In this document: positions 16,407 through 24,414 of the stretch, one piece after another
Layout: every line of letters begins with the position of its first letter
Position numbering within the stretch: the first letter of the stretch is position 1
Assembly: GCA_009885525.1 (NCBI GenBank)
Contig: VFKN01000051.1
Span: forward strand, 1 to 39,610
Length of the DNA stretch: 39,610 bases
Source of the DNA: Anaerolineaceae bacterium
GTDB taxonomy: Bacteria > Chloroflexota > Anaerolineae > Anaerolineales > Villigracilaceae
Direction: 5' to 3'
Program-made: the position numbers and the translations under genes
The notes under the pieces: model-generated
Database searches by the model: none
The model's input: only the letters and a program-made list of their open reading frames with translations
What the model was told of the DNA's origin: nothing

Positions 16407-16527
16407 TAGGACTTACGCAAAACCTTAATAGTGTCCGCTAATCTTCACGAATTTGCGCTAATTTTTTCTTGATTCGCGTAGATTGGCGTAGATCAGCGGA
16501 TAAAAATCCCGTCTTGCGTAAATCCTA
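16407..16527. repeat. MITE-like element B, 121 bp with 14-bp terminal inverted repeats
   Basis: TAGGACTTACGCAA (16407-16420) and TTGCGTAAATCCTA (16514-16527) are inverted with one mismatch. The interior is an imperfect palindrome of TCCGCTAATC and GATCAGCGGA-type units. It starts four bases after element A and together they fill the gap between rfbH and the next gene. TATAAT at 16531-16536 just beyond it may be the -10 for that gene. Confidence 0.75.
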
Positions 16528-16548
16528 ATTTATAATTTTAGAGTCTAT

Positions 16549-17988
16549 ATGAATAGAAAACTTCCTGTCCAATTTTTTGAACAAACTGCCAAAAAACTGA
16601 CGATCTGGCATGTTCTTTTAATTGGGCTGGCTTTGGCGGTGTTTTCGGTTATGTATCAGCAGAAGGGGGTTTTTTTACATCCTGAACTAGAGCTGCGCCT
16701 GCCTTATTATTTATCAGACCGGCTTTTGCTCAGCAAGATGTTTGACAGCAGGAGTGTTGTTGACACCGGTCTGTATCGCGCCCGCGAATTGAGCTATGTT
16801 TTTGATTATATCGACAGTCAATTTATTGCTCTGGGTGTCCGGTTTGGTTTCCCGCATTTTCTTTCCTTAACCCATTATATCTTTACGATTTTAATCGGCT
16901 GTATTTTATGGCAATTTAGTTTGCGGGAATTAAAATTGAATGCATGGGTCAGCTTATGTCTCGCATTATTGTGGTGGACCTCACCAACCGTATTTTTAAG
17001 TGGCGCGTTTTTTAGAACTGCAAAAATCGGCGTGGCGCTTGCAACGGTGATCCTTTATTTTTATGTGTATAAAGCCATCGAATCTAACCGGCAAAATAAG
17101 GAATATCGCCTGCCTGCATCTTATTGGTGGATTTGCCTTACAACAGCATTCGCATCCGCTCTATTGGACGAACAGGGCCTTTTTACGCTTGGGCTATTCA
17201 TTACCTTTCTTTTGTTATGGATTTGGGCTTTTGCAAATGCCAATCTATACAAACTATTAAGCGCCTTTGCCGCCAGCTTTGCGTTGAGCCTGATCTACAG
17301 GTTTTATGCTGCACCCTATTTAACCTTCTTATTAAATCACTACTGGCCCAGTTTTTCATATCAACAATTGCCATGGCCGAAATTGTTTTCTGATCTGAGT
17401 ATTTTTTATTTGGGATCCGGATTTATTTTATACATGGAGACATTGCGTTTTCTGATCGGAAATATCCCGGCGTCTATTATGGCGTTTTTGCTTGCAGTTC
17501 CCATATCTGTAGTTTTGATCACTTATATAAAGAACCCCGGACTTGATAAGACTGAAAAAAAAACTTTCCAGGTTATGTTTAGCGGCTTGCTATTAACCAA
17601 TATTGTTTTCATGGTCGCCATGTACACATTGATGGTAATAAGGCATCCCGCCATATTTTTTATGGAAGTACGTCTGGGCGGTTATTATTACCTGCCAGCC
17701 ACAGCCATGTTCAGCATGACATTCGCGTTTCTGTTATCCAGAGTCGTCAAAATTCAAGCCATTCCCAAATGGATCATTTTGACACTCTTGATTTTGGCTA
17801 TCATTGGAAATGTAATTGCCATTCCCCGGCATAAAGCGGCTATTCTCCAGAATGGACCTATACAACCTTATTTGCAGTCCAGCGCAAAACTATTGAACGC
17901 GCTAAAAAATATAAACGACCCGCAATATTCCGTTGAACCGGATGTGGAAAAGAATCCGGTGTATCAATTTTTTCGGAACAACCCATAG
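16549..17988 (+). CDS. Polytopic membrane protein of the glycan locus, unknown function
   Basis: A 479-residue protein with roughly ten to eleven transmembrane segments and short loops. I do not recognise a family motif. The plan (hydrophobic helices throughout, short acidic/basic loop LELRLPYYLSDRLLLSKMFDSR after the first helix, a soluble C-terminal tail ending YQFFRNNP) resembles large membrane glycosyltransferases or O-antigen polymerases in general layout. No clear GT-C Asp-Glu pair can be assigned with confidence. It lies just after two MITE-like elements and is AT-richer than rfbF, rfbG and rfbH, suggesting that it belongs to a separately acquired segment. A role in assembling or polymerising surface polysaccharide is inferred from position. 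Confidence 0.7.
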   Translation: MNRKLPVQFFEQTAKKLTIWHVLLIGLALAVFSVMYQQKGVFLHPELELRLPYYLSDRLLLSKMFDSRSVVDTGLYRARELSYVFDYIDSQFIALGVRFGFPHFLSLTHYIFTILIGCILWQFSLRELKLNAWVSLCLALLWWTSPTVFLSGAFFRTAKIGVALATVILYFYVYKAIESNRQNKEYRLPASYWWICLTTAFASALLDEQGLFTLGLFITFLLLWIWAFANANLYKLLSAFAASFALSLIYRFYAAPYLTFLLNHYWPSFSYQQLPWPKLFSDLSIFYLGSGFILYMETLRFLIGNIPASIMAFLLAVPISVVLITYIKNPGLDKTEKKTFQVMFSGLLLTNIVFMVAMYTLMVIRHPAIFFMEVRLGGYYYLPATAMFSMTFAFLLSRVVKIQAIPKWIILTLLILAIIGNVIAIPRHKAAILQNGPIQPYLQSSAKLLNALKNINDPQYSVEPDVEKNPVYQFFRNNP

Positions 17989-18025
17989 TAGAATATATGT
18001 CATCCATATTTTATTACTACACATT

Positions 18026-19066
18026 ATGAATCCTCTCGCCGCCGATCTTGACCACGTTCTCAATCACACTCGCGACCTATGGGATGAATTGCGCGGCGCG
18101 CGCATCTTCATCACGGGCGGAACGGGCTTCTTCGGCTGCTGGCTGCTGGAGAGTTTTCTGTGGGCAAATTACAAACTGGATTTAAAAGCCCGCGCGGTCA
18201 TTCTTACCCGTCAACCTGATGCTGTTAGACAAGCATTGCCTCACCTGATGCTTGATCCCGCAATTACCCTGCATCAGGGTGATGTGCGCAATTTTGAATT
18301 TCCAAAGGGCGAGTATTCACACATCATCCATGCTGCAACAGACGCAAGCGCAAAACTCAACAATGAGAATCCCTTGTTGATGCTGGATACAATTATCGCA
18401 GGTACGCGTCATACCCTTGATTTTGCGGTACATTGCAAGGCTGAAAAATTTCTGCTAGCCAGTTCGGGCGCGGTTTATGGGAAACAACCCAGCGACAGGA
18501 CGCATATCCCCGAAGATTATATGGGTGCGCCTGATTCACTTGACCCGCGCTCTGCATACGGAATTGGCAAAAGAACTGCTGAACAATTATGTGCGTTATA
18601 CGCAAAACAACATGGCGTTCATTCAACCATTGCGCGCTGTTTTGCTTTTGTAGGACCCTATTTGCCTCTTGACGCCCACTTTGCCATTGGTAACTTCATC
18701 CGTGATGGGTTGAACGGCGGGCCGATCAACGTTCAAGGCGACGGCACGCTTTTGCGTTCATATCTATACGGCGCTGACCTTGCCATTTGGTTGTGGACGA
18801 TTATGGTTAACGGACAATCACTTCGTGCGTATAATGTGGGTAGTGAGGTAAGCCTGTCAATAGCAGAAGTCGCTAAAAAGGTGGCTGAACAGTTTAATCC
18901 TAACGTGACAGTTGAAATTCGCGAGGTGCCGAATTCTAAAAAGCCAGTTGAACGTTATGTTCCCAGTACAAGATGTGCCAAAAACGAACTGGGATTAAAC
19001 ACCTGGATTTCGTTGCTTGATTCCATAGATCGAACAATTTTTTTTGAAACAAGGAGAAAATTATGA
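18026..19066 (+). CDS. NAD-dependent epimerase/dehydratase (extended SDR)
   Basis: A 346-residue sugar-nucleotide-modifying SDR. The Rossmann motif is TGGTGFFGCW, followed by GDVRNF, HAATDASAKL, ASSGAVYGK and the catalytic YGIGK (YxxxK). LRSYLYGADLAIWLW is the typical substrate-side region. It is likely a 4-ketoreductase or epimerase acting on an NDP-sugar, possibly the 4-keto-3,6-dideoxy product of RfbH, but the substrate is not certain. The start at 18026 is chosen because the protein begins there as a normal SDR; an upstream in-frame Met lies within the previous gene. The stop overlaps the next ATG in an ATGA junction. Confidence 0.88.
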   Translation: MNPLAADLDHVLNHTRDLWDELRGARIFITGGTGFFGCWLLESFLWANYKLDLKARAVILTRQPDAVRQALPHLMLDPAITLHQGDVRNFEFPKGEYSHIIHAATDASAKLNNENPLLMLDTIIAGTRHTLDFAVHCKAEKFLLASSGAVYGKQPSDRTHIPEDYMGAPDSLDPRSAYGIGKRTAEQLCALYAKQHGVHSTIARCFAFVGPYLPLDAHFAIGNFIRDGLNGGPINVQGDGTLLRSYLYGADLAIWLWTIMVNGQSLRAYNVGSEVSLSIAEVAKKVAEQFNPNVTVEIREVPNSKKPVERYVPSTRCAKNELGLNTWISLLDSIDRTIFFETRRKL

Positions 19067-20679
19067 GTGACAACTTGCCAGCAGATATCCGCATAAAGTC
19101 TAATTCATCCCGGAATGAGATTCTAACAAGGGAGAGTTTCTACAGTTTATTTGCAAATTCCCCTATTCCGCAGAATGAGCAGCTTGCTAATTTAGGCCTG
19201 TTTTTAAATAGGCAGGCATTATCGCGTATTATTTTTATGCACGACCTGTACCAAAAAGTTATTCCCATACATGGGATTGTTATAGAGTTTGGCGTAAGAT
19301 GGGGGCAAAACCTTGCCTTGTTTTCCTCGTTTAGAGGCATGTATGAGCCATACAATTACAATCGAAAAATTGTAGGCTTTGATACTTTTTCTGGATTTCC
19401 TGTTGTTACTGAAAAAGACGGGAATGATTCAATTGCCAGTGTAGGGGCATATAATGTTGTTCCAAACTATGAAACTTATTTAGATTCTGTTTTGAACTAC
19501 CATGAGACAGAAAGCCCTTTAAGTCATCTTAAGAAACATGAATTGGTTAAAGGCGATGCGACTTTAACGCTGGAAAAATATCTGCAAGATCATCCGGAAA
19601 CAATTATTGCGCTCGCGTATTTTGATTTCGATGTTTATGAACCAACAAAGAAATGTTTGGAATTGATAAAAAATCATTTAACCAAAGGTAGTGTTATCGG
19701 ATTTGATGAACTTAATTGGCCGTCTTTCCCTGGCGAGACTTTGGCGCTTCAAGAAGTGCTGGATTGGATAAATACTCAATCCGTCGCTCGCCTCTTAATC
19801 CCAGCCCTTCATATATCACTGTTGAATGATGTACTAAAGGCATTAGGAATAAATATGCTCGAAAATTTGACTTTCTCTCGATCTTTAGCCAAAAAAATAA
19901 GGGCTGATTCTTTGCGTATGGTGCATAAGGTTAGCGCGTCTCATATTGGTACCTGTCTAAGCATGGCGGATCTCCTCGCTGTGCTTTATGGGAATATTTT
20001 AAAAATTGATCCAAATCAAGCTCGTTGGCCCAATCGTGACCGTTTTATTCTTAGTAAGGGGCATGGCGTAGCTATCCTTTATGCGACGCTTGCCGAACGC
20101 GGCTTTTTTCCGGTTGATTGGCTGGATACTTACTATCAGGATGGTTCAAAGTTGGCGGGACATGCTACCAGTCATGGTGTGCCGGGTATCGAAGTATCAA
20201 CTGGTTCGTTGGGACATGGTTTGCCTATTGGTTGCGGAATGGCAATGGCTGGTAAGCGAGAAGACATGCTTTACCGGGTTTTTGTGATGATGAGTGATGG
20301 TGAGCTTGACGAAGGGTCAAACTGGGAAGCGATTCTATTTGCGCCACAGCACCAATTGGATAACTTAGTTGTGATTGTAGACTATAACAAAATCCAGAGT
20401 TTCGGTGCCGTTTCTGAAGTGATGGAGCTGGCTCCTCTAGTGGATAAATGGCGTGCATTTCGTTGGGCTGTGCGTGAAATTGATGGACATGATTATGCAC
20501 AAATTGAGTCTGCGTTGAGCAGTGTACCGTTTGAGTCAGGTAAGCCAAGCGTAATTATTGCGCATACTATTAAGGGCAAGGGCGTTAGCTTTATGGAAAA
20601 TCAACTGGAATGGCATTACAGATCACCTAACGCTGAACAACTCGCGCAGGCATTGGTAGAATTGGAGATGGCCGAATGA
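19063..20679 (+). CDS. Fusion: TylF-like methyltransferase plus transketolase N-terminal half
   Basis: A single 538-residue frame with two unrelated parts. Residues 20-250 resemble TylF/MycF-type SAM-dependent sugar O-methyltransferases: IEFGVRWGQNLALF, VGFDTFSGFP, KGDATLTL, AYFDFDVYEPT and GFDELNWPSFPGET. From Met265 (19855) a complete transketolase N-terminal subunit follows: MLENLTFSRSLAKKIR, KVSASHIGTCLSMADL, ILSKGHG, the ThDP motif SDGELDEGSNWEA to DYNKIQ, and IKGKGV. An AGGA six bases before the internal ATG is a normal ribosome site. The second part may therefore also be made separately, and the joint may have arisen by loss of a stop. AAGGAG supports the first start. The gene overlaps the next one (C-terminal half) by four bases. 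Confidence 0.85.
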   Translation: MSDNLPADIRIKSNSSRNEILTRESFYSLFANSPIPQNEQLANLGLFLNRQALSRIIFMHDLYQKVIPIHGIVIEFGVRWGQNLALFSSFRGMYEPYNYNRKIVGFDTFSGFPVVTEKDGNDSIASVGAYNVVPNYETYLDSVLNYHETESPLSHLKKHELVKGDATLTLEKYLQDHPETIIALAYFDFDVYEPTKKCLELIKNHLTKGSVIGFDELNWPSFPGETLALQEVLDWINTQSVARLLIPALHISLLNDVLKALGINMLENLTFSRSLAKKIRADSLRMVHKVSASHIGTCLSMADLLAVLYGNILKIDPNQARWPNRDRFILSKGHGVAILYATLAERGFFPVDWLDTYYQDGSKLAGHATSHGVPGIEVSTGSLGHGLPIGCGMAMAGKREDMLYRVFVMMSDGELDEGSNWEAILFAPQHQLDNLVVIVDYNKIQSFGAVSEVMELAPLVDKWRAFRWAVREIDGHDYAQIESALSSVPFESGKPSVIIAHTIKGKGVSFMENQLEWHYRSPNAEQLAQALVELEMAE

Positions 20680-21611
20680 GAACCGCTTTTATCAAGACTT
20701 TGTGCGAACTAGCCGAACAAGACGATCGTATCTGGCTTCTTACAGGCGATCTTGGTTACTCAGTGCTGGAAAACTTTTCCCAGCGTTTCCCCAAACGCTA
20801 TATTAATATGGGCGTTGCCGAACAAAACATGACCGGGGTTGCCGCAGGATTGGCACTTGAAGGAAAAACTGTTTTCACCTACTCAATTGCCAACTTTCCT
20901 GTGATGCGTTGTCTGGAGCAAATCCGTAACGATGTTTGCTATCACAATCTCAACGTTAAAGTTGTGGCTGTTGGTGGTGGAGTTGCATATGGCGCGGCGG
21001 GATACACACATCACGCGGTCGAAGATTTAGCGGTGATGCGTGCAATGCCAAATATGACTGTGTTGGCTCCGGGTGATCCGGTGGAAGTACAATTGGCAAC
21101 GCGGGCAATTGTGGATTGGCAGGGGCCTTGCTATCTTCGATTGGGTAAAGGTGGCGAGCCGATCATCCACCAAACTGAGCCGGTGTTTGAAATTGGTAAA
21201 TCTATTGTGATGCGTGAAGGAAATGATGTAACACTAATCAGCACTGGCGGTATTTTAAGTGAGGTGGTTTCTGCTGCCGAACAATTAGCACCGCAGATTC
21301 AAGCGCGTGTGTTGAGTATGCCGACGGTAAAACCGTTGGATAGAGACGTGCTCTTAAAAGCAGCTGGTGAAACTAAGTTGTTGGTTACAGTAGAAGAACA
21401 TTCAGCAGTAGGCGGCTTGGGTAGCGCAGTAGCGCTGATACTTAGTACTACCTCAAAATCAAAAGATTTTGATTTGCTGACGCTGTCTCTGAATGATGCC
21501 CCTCAACAGACTGCTGGCAGTCAGCGTTATTTTAGGCAATTGTTCAACTTGGAATCGGCAAAGATTGCACAGACTATCCAGGAATATCTTGACGATCGGC
21601 GAGTTGGGTAA
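20676..21611 (+). CDS. Transketolase C-terminal subunit
   Basis: This 311-residue partner of the preceding transketolase half contains the pyrimidine-binding and C-terminal domains. Motifs are GDLGYSVLENFSQRFPKRYINMGVAEQNM (with the catalytic Glu), GGGVAYGAAGYTHHAVEDLAVMRAMPNMTVLAPGD, YLRLGKGGEP and VEEHSAVGGLGSAVA. The pair forms an alpha2beta2-type ThDP enzyme that moves two-carbon ketol units between sugars. Such split transketolases in polysaccharide loci usually serve a special sugar and not the pentose phosphate pathway. The ATGA overlap with the N-half gene fits equimolar synthesis. Confidence 0.92.
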   Translation: MRTAFIKTLCELAEQDDRIWLLTGDLGYSVLENFSQRFPKRYINMGVAEQNMTGVAAGLALEGKTVFTYSIANFPVMRCLEQIRNDVCYHNLNVKVVAVGGGVAYGAAGYTHHAVEDLAVMRAMPNMTVLAPGDPVEVQLATRAIVDWQGPCYLRLGKGGEPIIHQTEPVFEIGKSIVMREGNDVTLISTGGILSEVVSAAEQLAPQIQARVLSMPTVKPLDRDVLLKAAGETKLLVTVEEHSAVGGLGSAVALILSTTSKSKDFDLLTLSLNDAPQQTAGSQRYFRQLFNLESAKIAQTIQEYLDDRRVG

Positions 21612-21653
21612 AAATTCCTATCTCGAAAAGTTTGAAAGAAAAAAGGATTATTT

Positions 21654-21916
21654 ATGTCAATTAATGCAGTTTTGCGCCCCCGGGTCGTCCTGTTGTACAG
21701 ATCGCTGGAGATGGCGGTGTGCAGATGAATATTCAGGAACTTGAGACCATTGTTCATCATAAATTACCGATCAAGATGGTTATTCTGAATAATGGCTCTT
21801 ACGGAATGGTGCGACAGTTCCAGCAGAGCTATTTTCAGGAACGTTACGCTTCAACCTATCAGGGTTATTCCGCTCCATATTTCGAAAAAGTGGCGCAGGC
21901 TTACGGCATTCAGTCC
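21654..21916 (+). pseudogene. Remnant of an acetolactate-synthase-like ThDP enzyme
   Basis: AAAAGGATT and an ATG at 21654 look like a normal gene start (MSINAV), but that frame ends after 24 codons. From about 21671, in another frame, the sequence encodes the ThDP-binding C-terminal part of an acetolactate-synthase-type enzyme: PGRPVVQIAGDGGVQMN, then IQELETIVHHKLPIKMVILNNGS and YGMVRQFQQSYFQERYAST. The two pieces together read as a gene whose middle (most of the coding region) was deleted with a frame change. YerE, which builds the branched sugar yersiniose from a CDP-4-keto-3,6-dideoxyhexose, belongs to this enzyme family. Confidence 0.7.
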
Positions 21917-23038
21917 ATGACCATTGGCGAAACTGAAGAATCAACTCAGCGAATCCACATGCCTGTAACGCTATCCATTCACTCAAATATTCGCGATTAT
22001 GAAGCATATATTGAAGAAACGCCTGATTTTATTGAAAAACTGGGTACTCATCCGCAATCTTGTTTTGTCGTGGATGAAAATGTTTGGAACATATATGCCA
22101 AAAACCTTTTGAAAGACCTGCCGAAAGAACAAACCATCATCCTGCCAATCAACGAAGACCGTAAAAATCTTGATACCGTACAGGAGTTATACGATCAACT
22201 TGTAGAGCGTTCAGCCAAGCGCAACTTAACCTTGATTTCGTTTGGGGGTGGTATTTTGCAAGACATAACCGGCTTTGTTGCATCTACTATTTATCGTGGT
22301 ATTAACTGGATTTACGTTCCTACAACCCTGCTCGCTCAGGCTGATAGTTGTATTGGCAGTAAGACATCGCTTAATTATCGCAAATATAAAAACTTGATTG
22401 GCACATTTTTCCCACCCACAAGCATTCATATTTATACACCTTTCCTTAAAACTCAACTAGACGCAGATTTTTTCAGCGGCTTTGGCGAAGTGATCAAATT
22501 GCATTTGATGGGCGGGCGCGACCATTATCACCAATTGGTTGAACTGTCTCCAGACATAATAAAACGTCAGCCCGCTGCTCTGCTTCAGTCCATTCAACAA
22601 TCCCTGCAGATCAAGCTAAATTACATGGCAGGCGATGAGTTTGATACAGGACGCCGCAATCTGCTCAATTATGGGCATGATTTCGGTCATGCGCTGGAAA
22701 GTACATCCAGTTTTGCAATGCCGCATGGACAGGCTGTTATCTTTGGTATGTTGGCGGCTAATATCATTTCTCTCCAGCGCGGTTTACTGACTGAAAATCT
22801 GGAACAGGAAATCGCAGAAAAACTTCTGCTTCCCAGTTTACTCACTCGTCCATCAACCGATGCGATGAATGCTGATGCGATGGTTGCCGCTATGAAAAAG
22901 GATAAAAAACGTATTGGCGATTATCTTGCGCTGATCATGATGGATAGTAATTTTGAATTTATCCGTGTTAATGACTTGACGCCTGATGAGGTATTTGCAG
23001 CACTAAATATTCTGGGGAAGCGATTGGAAGAATTGTAA
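21719..23038 (+). CDS. Dehydroquinate synthase-family sugar-phosphate cyclase with fused remnant
   Basis: The frame opens at GTG 21719 inside the acetolactate-synthase remnant and runs in frame into a complete AroB-family cyclase. The cyclase part begins around STQRIHMPVTLSIHSN; Met at 21917 or 21959 are the likeliest true starts, although neither has a good ribosome site. Its landmarks are ISFGGGILQDITGFVAST, RGINWIYVPTTLLAQADS, the NAD/metal-site segment SGFGEVIKLHLM, NLLNYGHDFGHALE and MPHGQAVIFGM. Family members convert DAHP to dehydroquinate or sedoheptulose-7-phosphate to cyclitols; the sequence does not let me choose. Placed after transketolase genes, a C7 sugar substrate is attractive. 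The N-terminal 65 or so residues are foreign to the family. Confidence 0.82.
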   Translation: MQMNIQELETIVHHKLPIKMVILNNGSYGMVRQFQQSYFQERYASTYQGYSAPYFEKVAQAYGIQSMTIGETEESTQRIHMPVTLSIHSNIRDYEAYIEETPDFIEKLGTHPQSCFVVDENVWNIYAKNLLKDLPKEQTIILPINEDRKNLDTVQELYDQLVERSAKRNLTLISFGGGILQDITGFVASTIYRGINWIYVPTTLLAQADSCIGSKTSLNYRKYKNLIGTFFPPTSIHIYTPFLKTQLDADFFSGFGEVIKLHLMGGRDHYHQLVELSPDIIKRQPAALLQSIQQSLQIKLNYMAGDEFDTGRRNLLNYGHDFGHALESTSSFAMPHGQAVIFGMLAANIISLQRGLLTENLEQEIAEKLLLPSLLTRPSTDAMNADAMVAAMKKDKKRIGDYLALIMMDSNFEFIRVNDLTPDEVFAALNILGKRLEEL

Positions 23039-23049
23039 AGGATAGGTTT

Positions 23050-23976
23050 ATGAAAAAAATCAGCATCGTCACTCCCTGCTACAACGAAATCGAAAACGTG
23101 GATGAACTCTACGAGCGTATCCGTGCGGCGATGCAGGGTTTTGACTACGAATATGAGCACATTTTCATTGATAATGCATCCACCGATGGGACCGTGGAAA
23201 AAATCCGCGCATTATCCGCGCAGGACAAACGGGTGAAAGCCATTATTAATACCCGCAACTTTGGGCATGTTCGCTCGCCGTCTCATGGATTACTCCAGGC
23301 GTACGGCGATGCCGTCATTATCATGTCATCCGATTTGCAAGATCCGCCTGAGCGCATCCCTGAATTTATCAAAAAATGGGAGGAAGGCGCCAAAGTTGTG
23401 ATTGGTGTCAAAACTAAAAGCCAGGAATCGGGTTTGTTTTACGTGCTGCGCACACTCTATTACCGTGTTTTACGCAGCCTCTCTGATGTGGAACTGATCG
23501 AGCATTTTACCGGTTTTGGCTTATACGATAAGCAGGTAATTCAAATCTTGCGCGAATTCAACGATCCGTATCCCTACTTTCGCGGTCTAATCGCCGACAT
23601 CGGTTTCCCTATCACTCGCATTGAATTTATTCAGCCGCGCCGCAAACGCGGCATCAGCAAAAATAATTTTTATACACTTTTCGATATGGCAATGCTTGGC
23701 GTGACGGGCTACACTAAAGTCCCGCTGCGATTGGCGACCATGCTTGGGTTTATGGCGGCAGCTGTTAGCTTTGTGATTGGTTTGATTTACCTTATCTACA
23801 AATTAGTAGACTGGCAAAATTTTTCGCTTGGTCTTGCACCCGTGGTTATTGGATTGTTTTTTCTTGGCTCTGTGCAACTTATTTTTCTTGGCATTATAGG
23901 CGAATATATTGGCGCGATCTATACACAGGTCATGCATCGTCCATTAGTGATTGAAAAAGAGCGGATTAACTTTTGA
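23050..23976 (+). CDS. Polyprenyl-phosphate glycosyltransferase (GT2, DPM1/ArnC-like)
   Basis: A 308-residue family-2 glycosyltransferase with an N-terminal GT-A domain (SIVTPCYNEIENVDELYERI, IDNASTDGT, the metal-binding SSDLQDPPE) and two C-terminal transmembrane helices (about 230-300). Such proteins transfer a hexose or amino sugar from an NDP-sugar to undecaprenyl phosphate at the inner face of the membrane. GLYDKQVI and QPRRKRGISKNNFYTLFDMAM fit the DPM1/GtrB/ArnC subgroup. AAAGGAT precedes the ATG. Its stop overlaps the TTG start of the next frame. It probably supplies lipid-linked sugar for the large membrane proteins on either side. Confidence 0.9.
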   Translation: MKKISIVTPCYNEIENVDELYERIRAAMQGFDYEYEHIFIDNASTDGTVEKIRALSAQDKRVKAIINTRNFGHVRSPSHGLLQAYGDAVIIMSSDLQDPPERIPEFIKKWEEGAKVVIGVKTKSQESGLFYVLRTLYYRVLRSLSDVELIEHFTGFGLYDKQVIQILREFNDPYPYFRGLIADIGFPITRIEFIQPRRKRGISKNNFYTLFDMAMLGVTGYTKVPLRLATMLGFMAAAVSFVIGLIYLIYKLVDWQNFSLGLAPVVIGLFFLGSVQLIFLGIIGEYIGAIYTQVMHRPLVIEKERINF

Positions 23977-24284
23977 AACCAAAAGGCTTATTTGCCATCC
24001 TGCCCGAAGCACAGGAGAAAGAACCTTCCACGCGCTTTAATCGCATAATGATCATAATTTCCTTTGTCCTTCTGGCGGCATGGGGGCTTTCCAGCGCCGT
24101 CCCATCCACGCCCGGATATGTGGGTGTTTATCAGTTCGTGGCAGTCACCGTACTTACGCCCTTTGGGATTTCAAAAGCAGATGCGCTTGCCTTTATTCTC
24201 ATTAGTCAAATACTGGGTTACCTTATTTTTGGTTTTTGGGGCATATTGAGTTTGTGGCAATTCAATAAGCAAACCGACGCATGA
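23973..24284 (+). CDS. Truncated flippase-like LPG_synthase_TM (UPF0104) protein
   Basis: A 103-residue frame with two or three transmembrane helices. The segment SSAVPSTPGYVGVYQFVAV, with VTVLTPFGISKADALAFILIS after it, matches the C-terminal end of lysylphosphatidylglycerol-synthase transmembrane domain proteins, which are about 300 residues long. The N-terminal two thirds are absent. The start is TTG, overlapping the glycosyltransferase stop, with no strong ribosome site, so this may be a decayed remnant. If it is expressed, it would make a small membrane protein of uncertain use. Its stop overlaps the ATG of the next remnant in an ATGA junction, preserving the spacing of an older operon. 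Confidence 0.65.
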   Translation: MKPKGLFAILPEAQEKEPSTRFNRIMIIISFVLLAAWGLSSAVPSTPGYVGVYQFVAVTVLTPFGISKADALAFILISQILGYLIFGFWGILSLWQFNKQTDA

Positions 24285-24370
24285 CCTTTACTCTTAATGG
24301 TATTCTCGGCGCGGCGCTTACTATCTGTCTTTTCTACTGGTCATCGTTTTCCCGGATATTTTATTGGTAG
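24281..24370 (+). pseudogene. Vestigial 5' end of a membrane-protein gene, paralogous to the next gene
   Basis: The frame begins MTFTLNGILGAALTICLF and stops after 29 codons. It mirrors the start of the following 685-residue protein (MLSNFTLQDILGTTLAFCLF). The DNA remains similar for another 35 bases (CTGGTCATCGTTTTCCCGGA versus CTTGTGATCGTCTTTCCCGG) but out of frame, so a small deletion broke it. It looks like the residue of a gene replaced by, or recombined with, a paralogue. Confidence 0.65.
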
Positions 24371-24414
24371 GGGTCATCTTACACCCTGAAGATAGAAACT
24401 TCAACGGAAAAAAT

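Noticed and set aside
16252..16548. A CRISPR array suggested by repeated short units
   Set aside because: The units are inverted, not direct, and differ between the two palindromes; no regular spacers and no cas genes.
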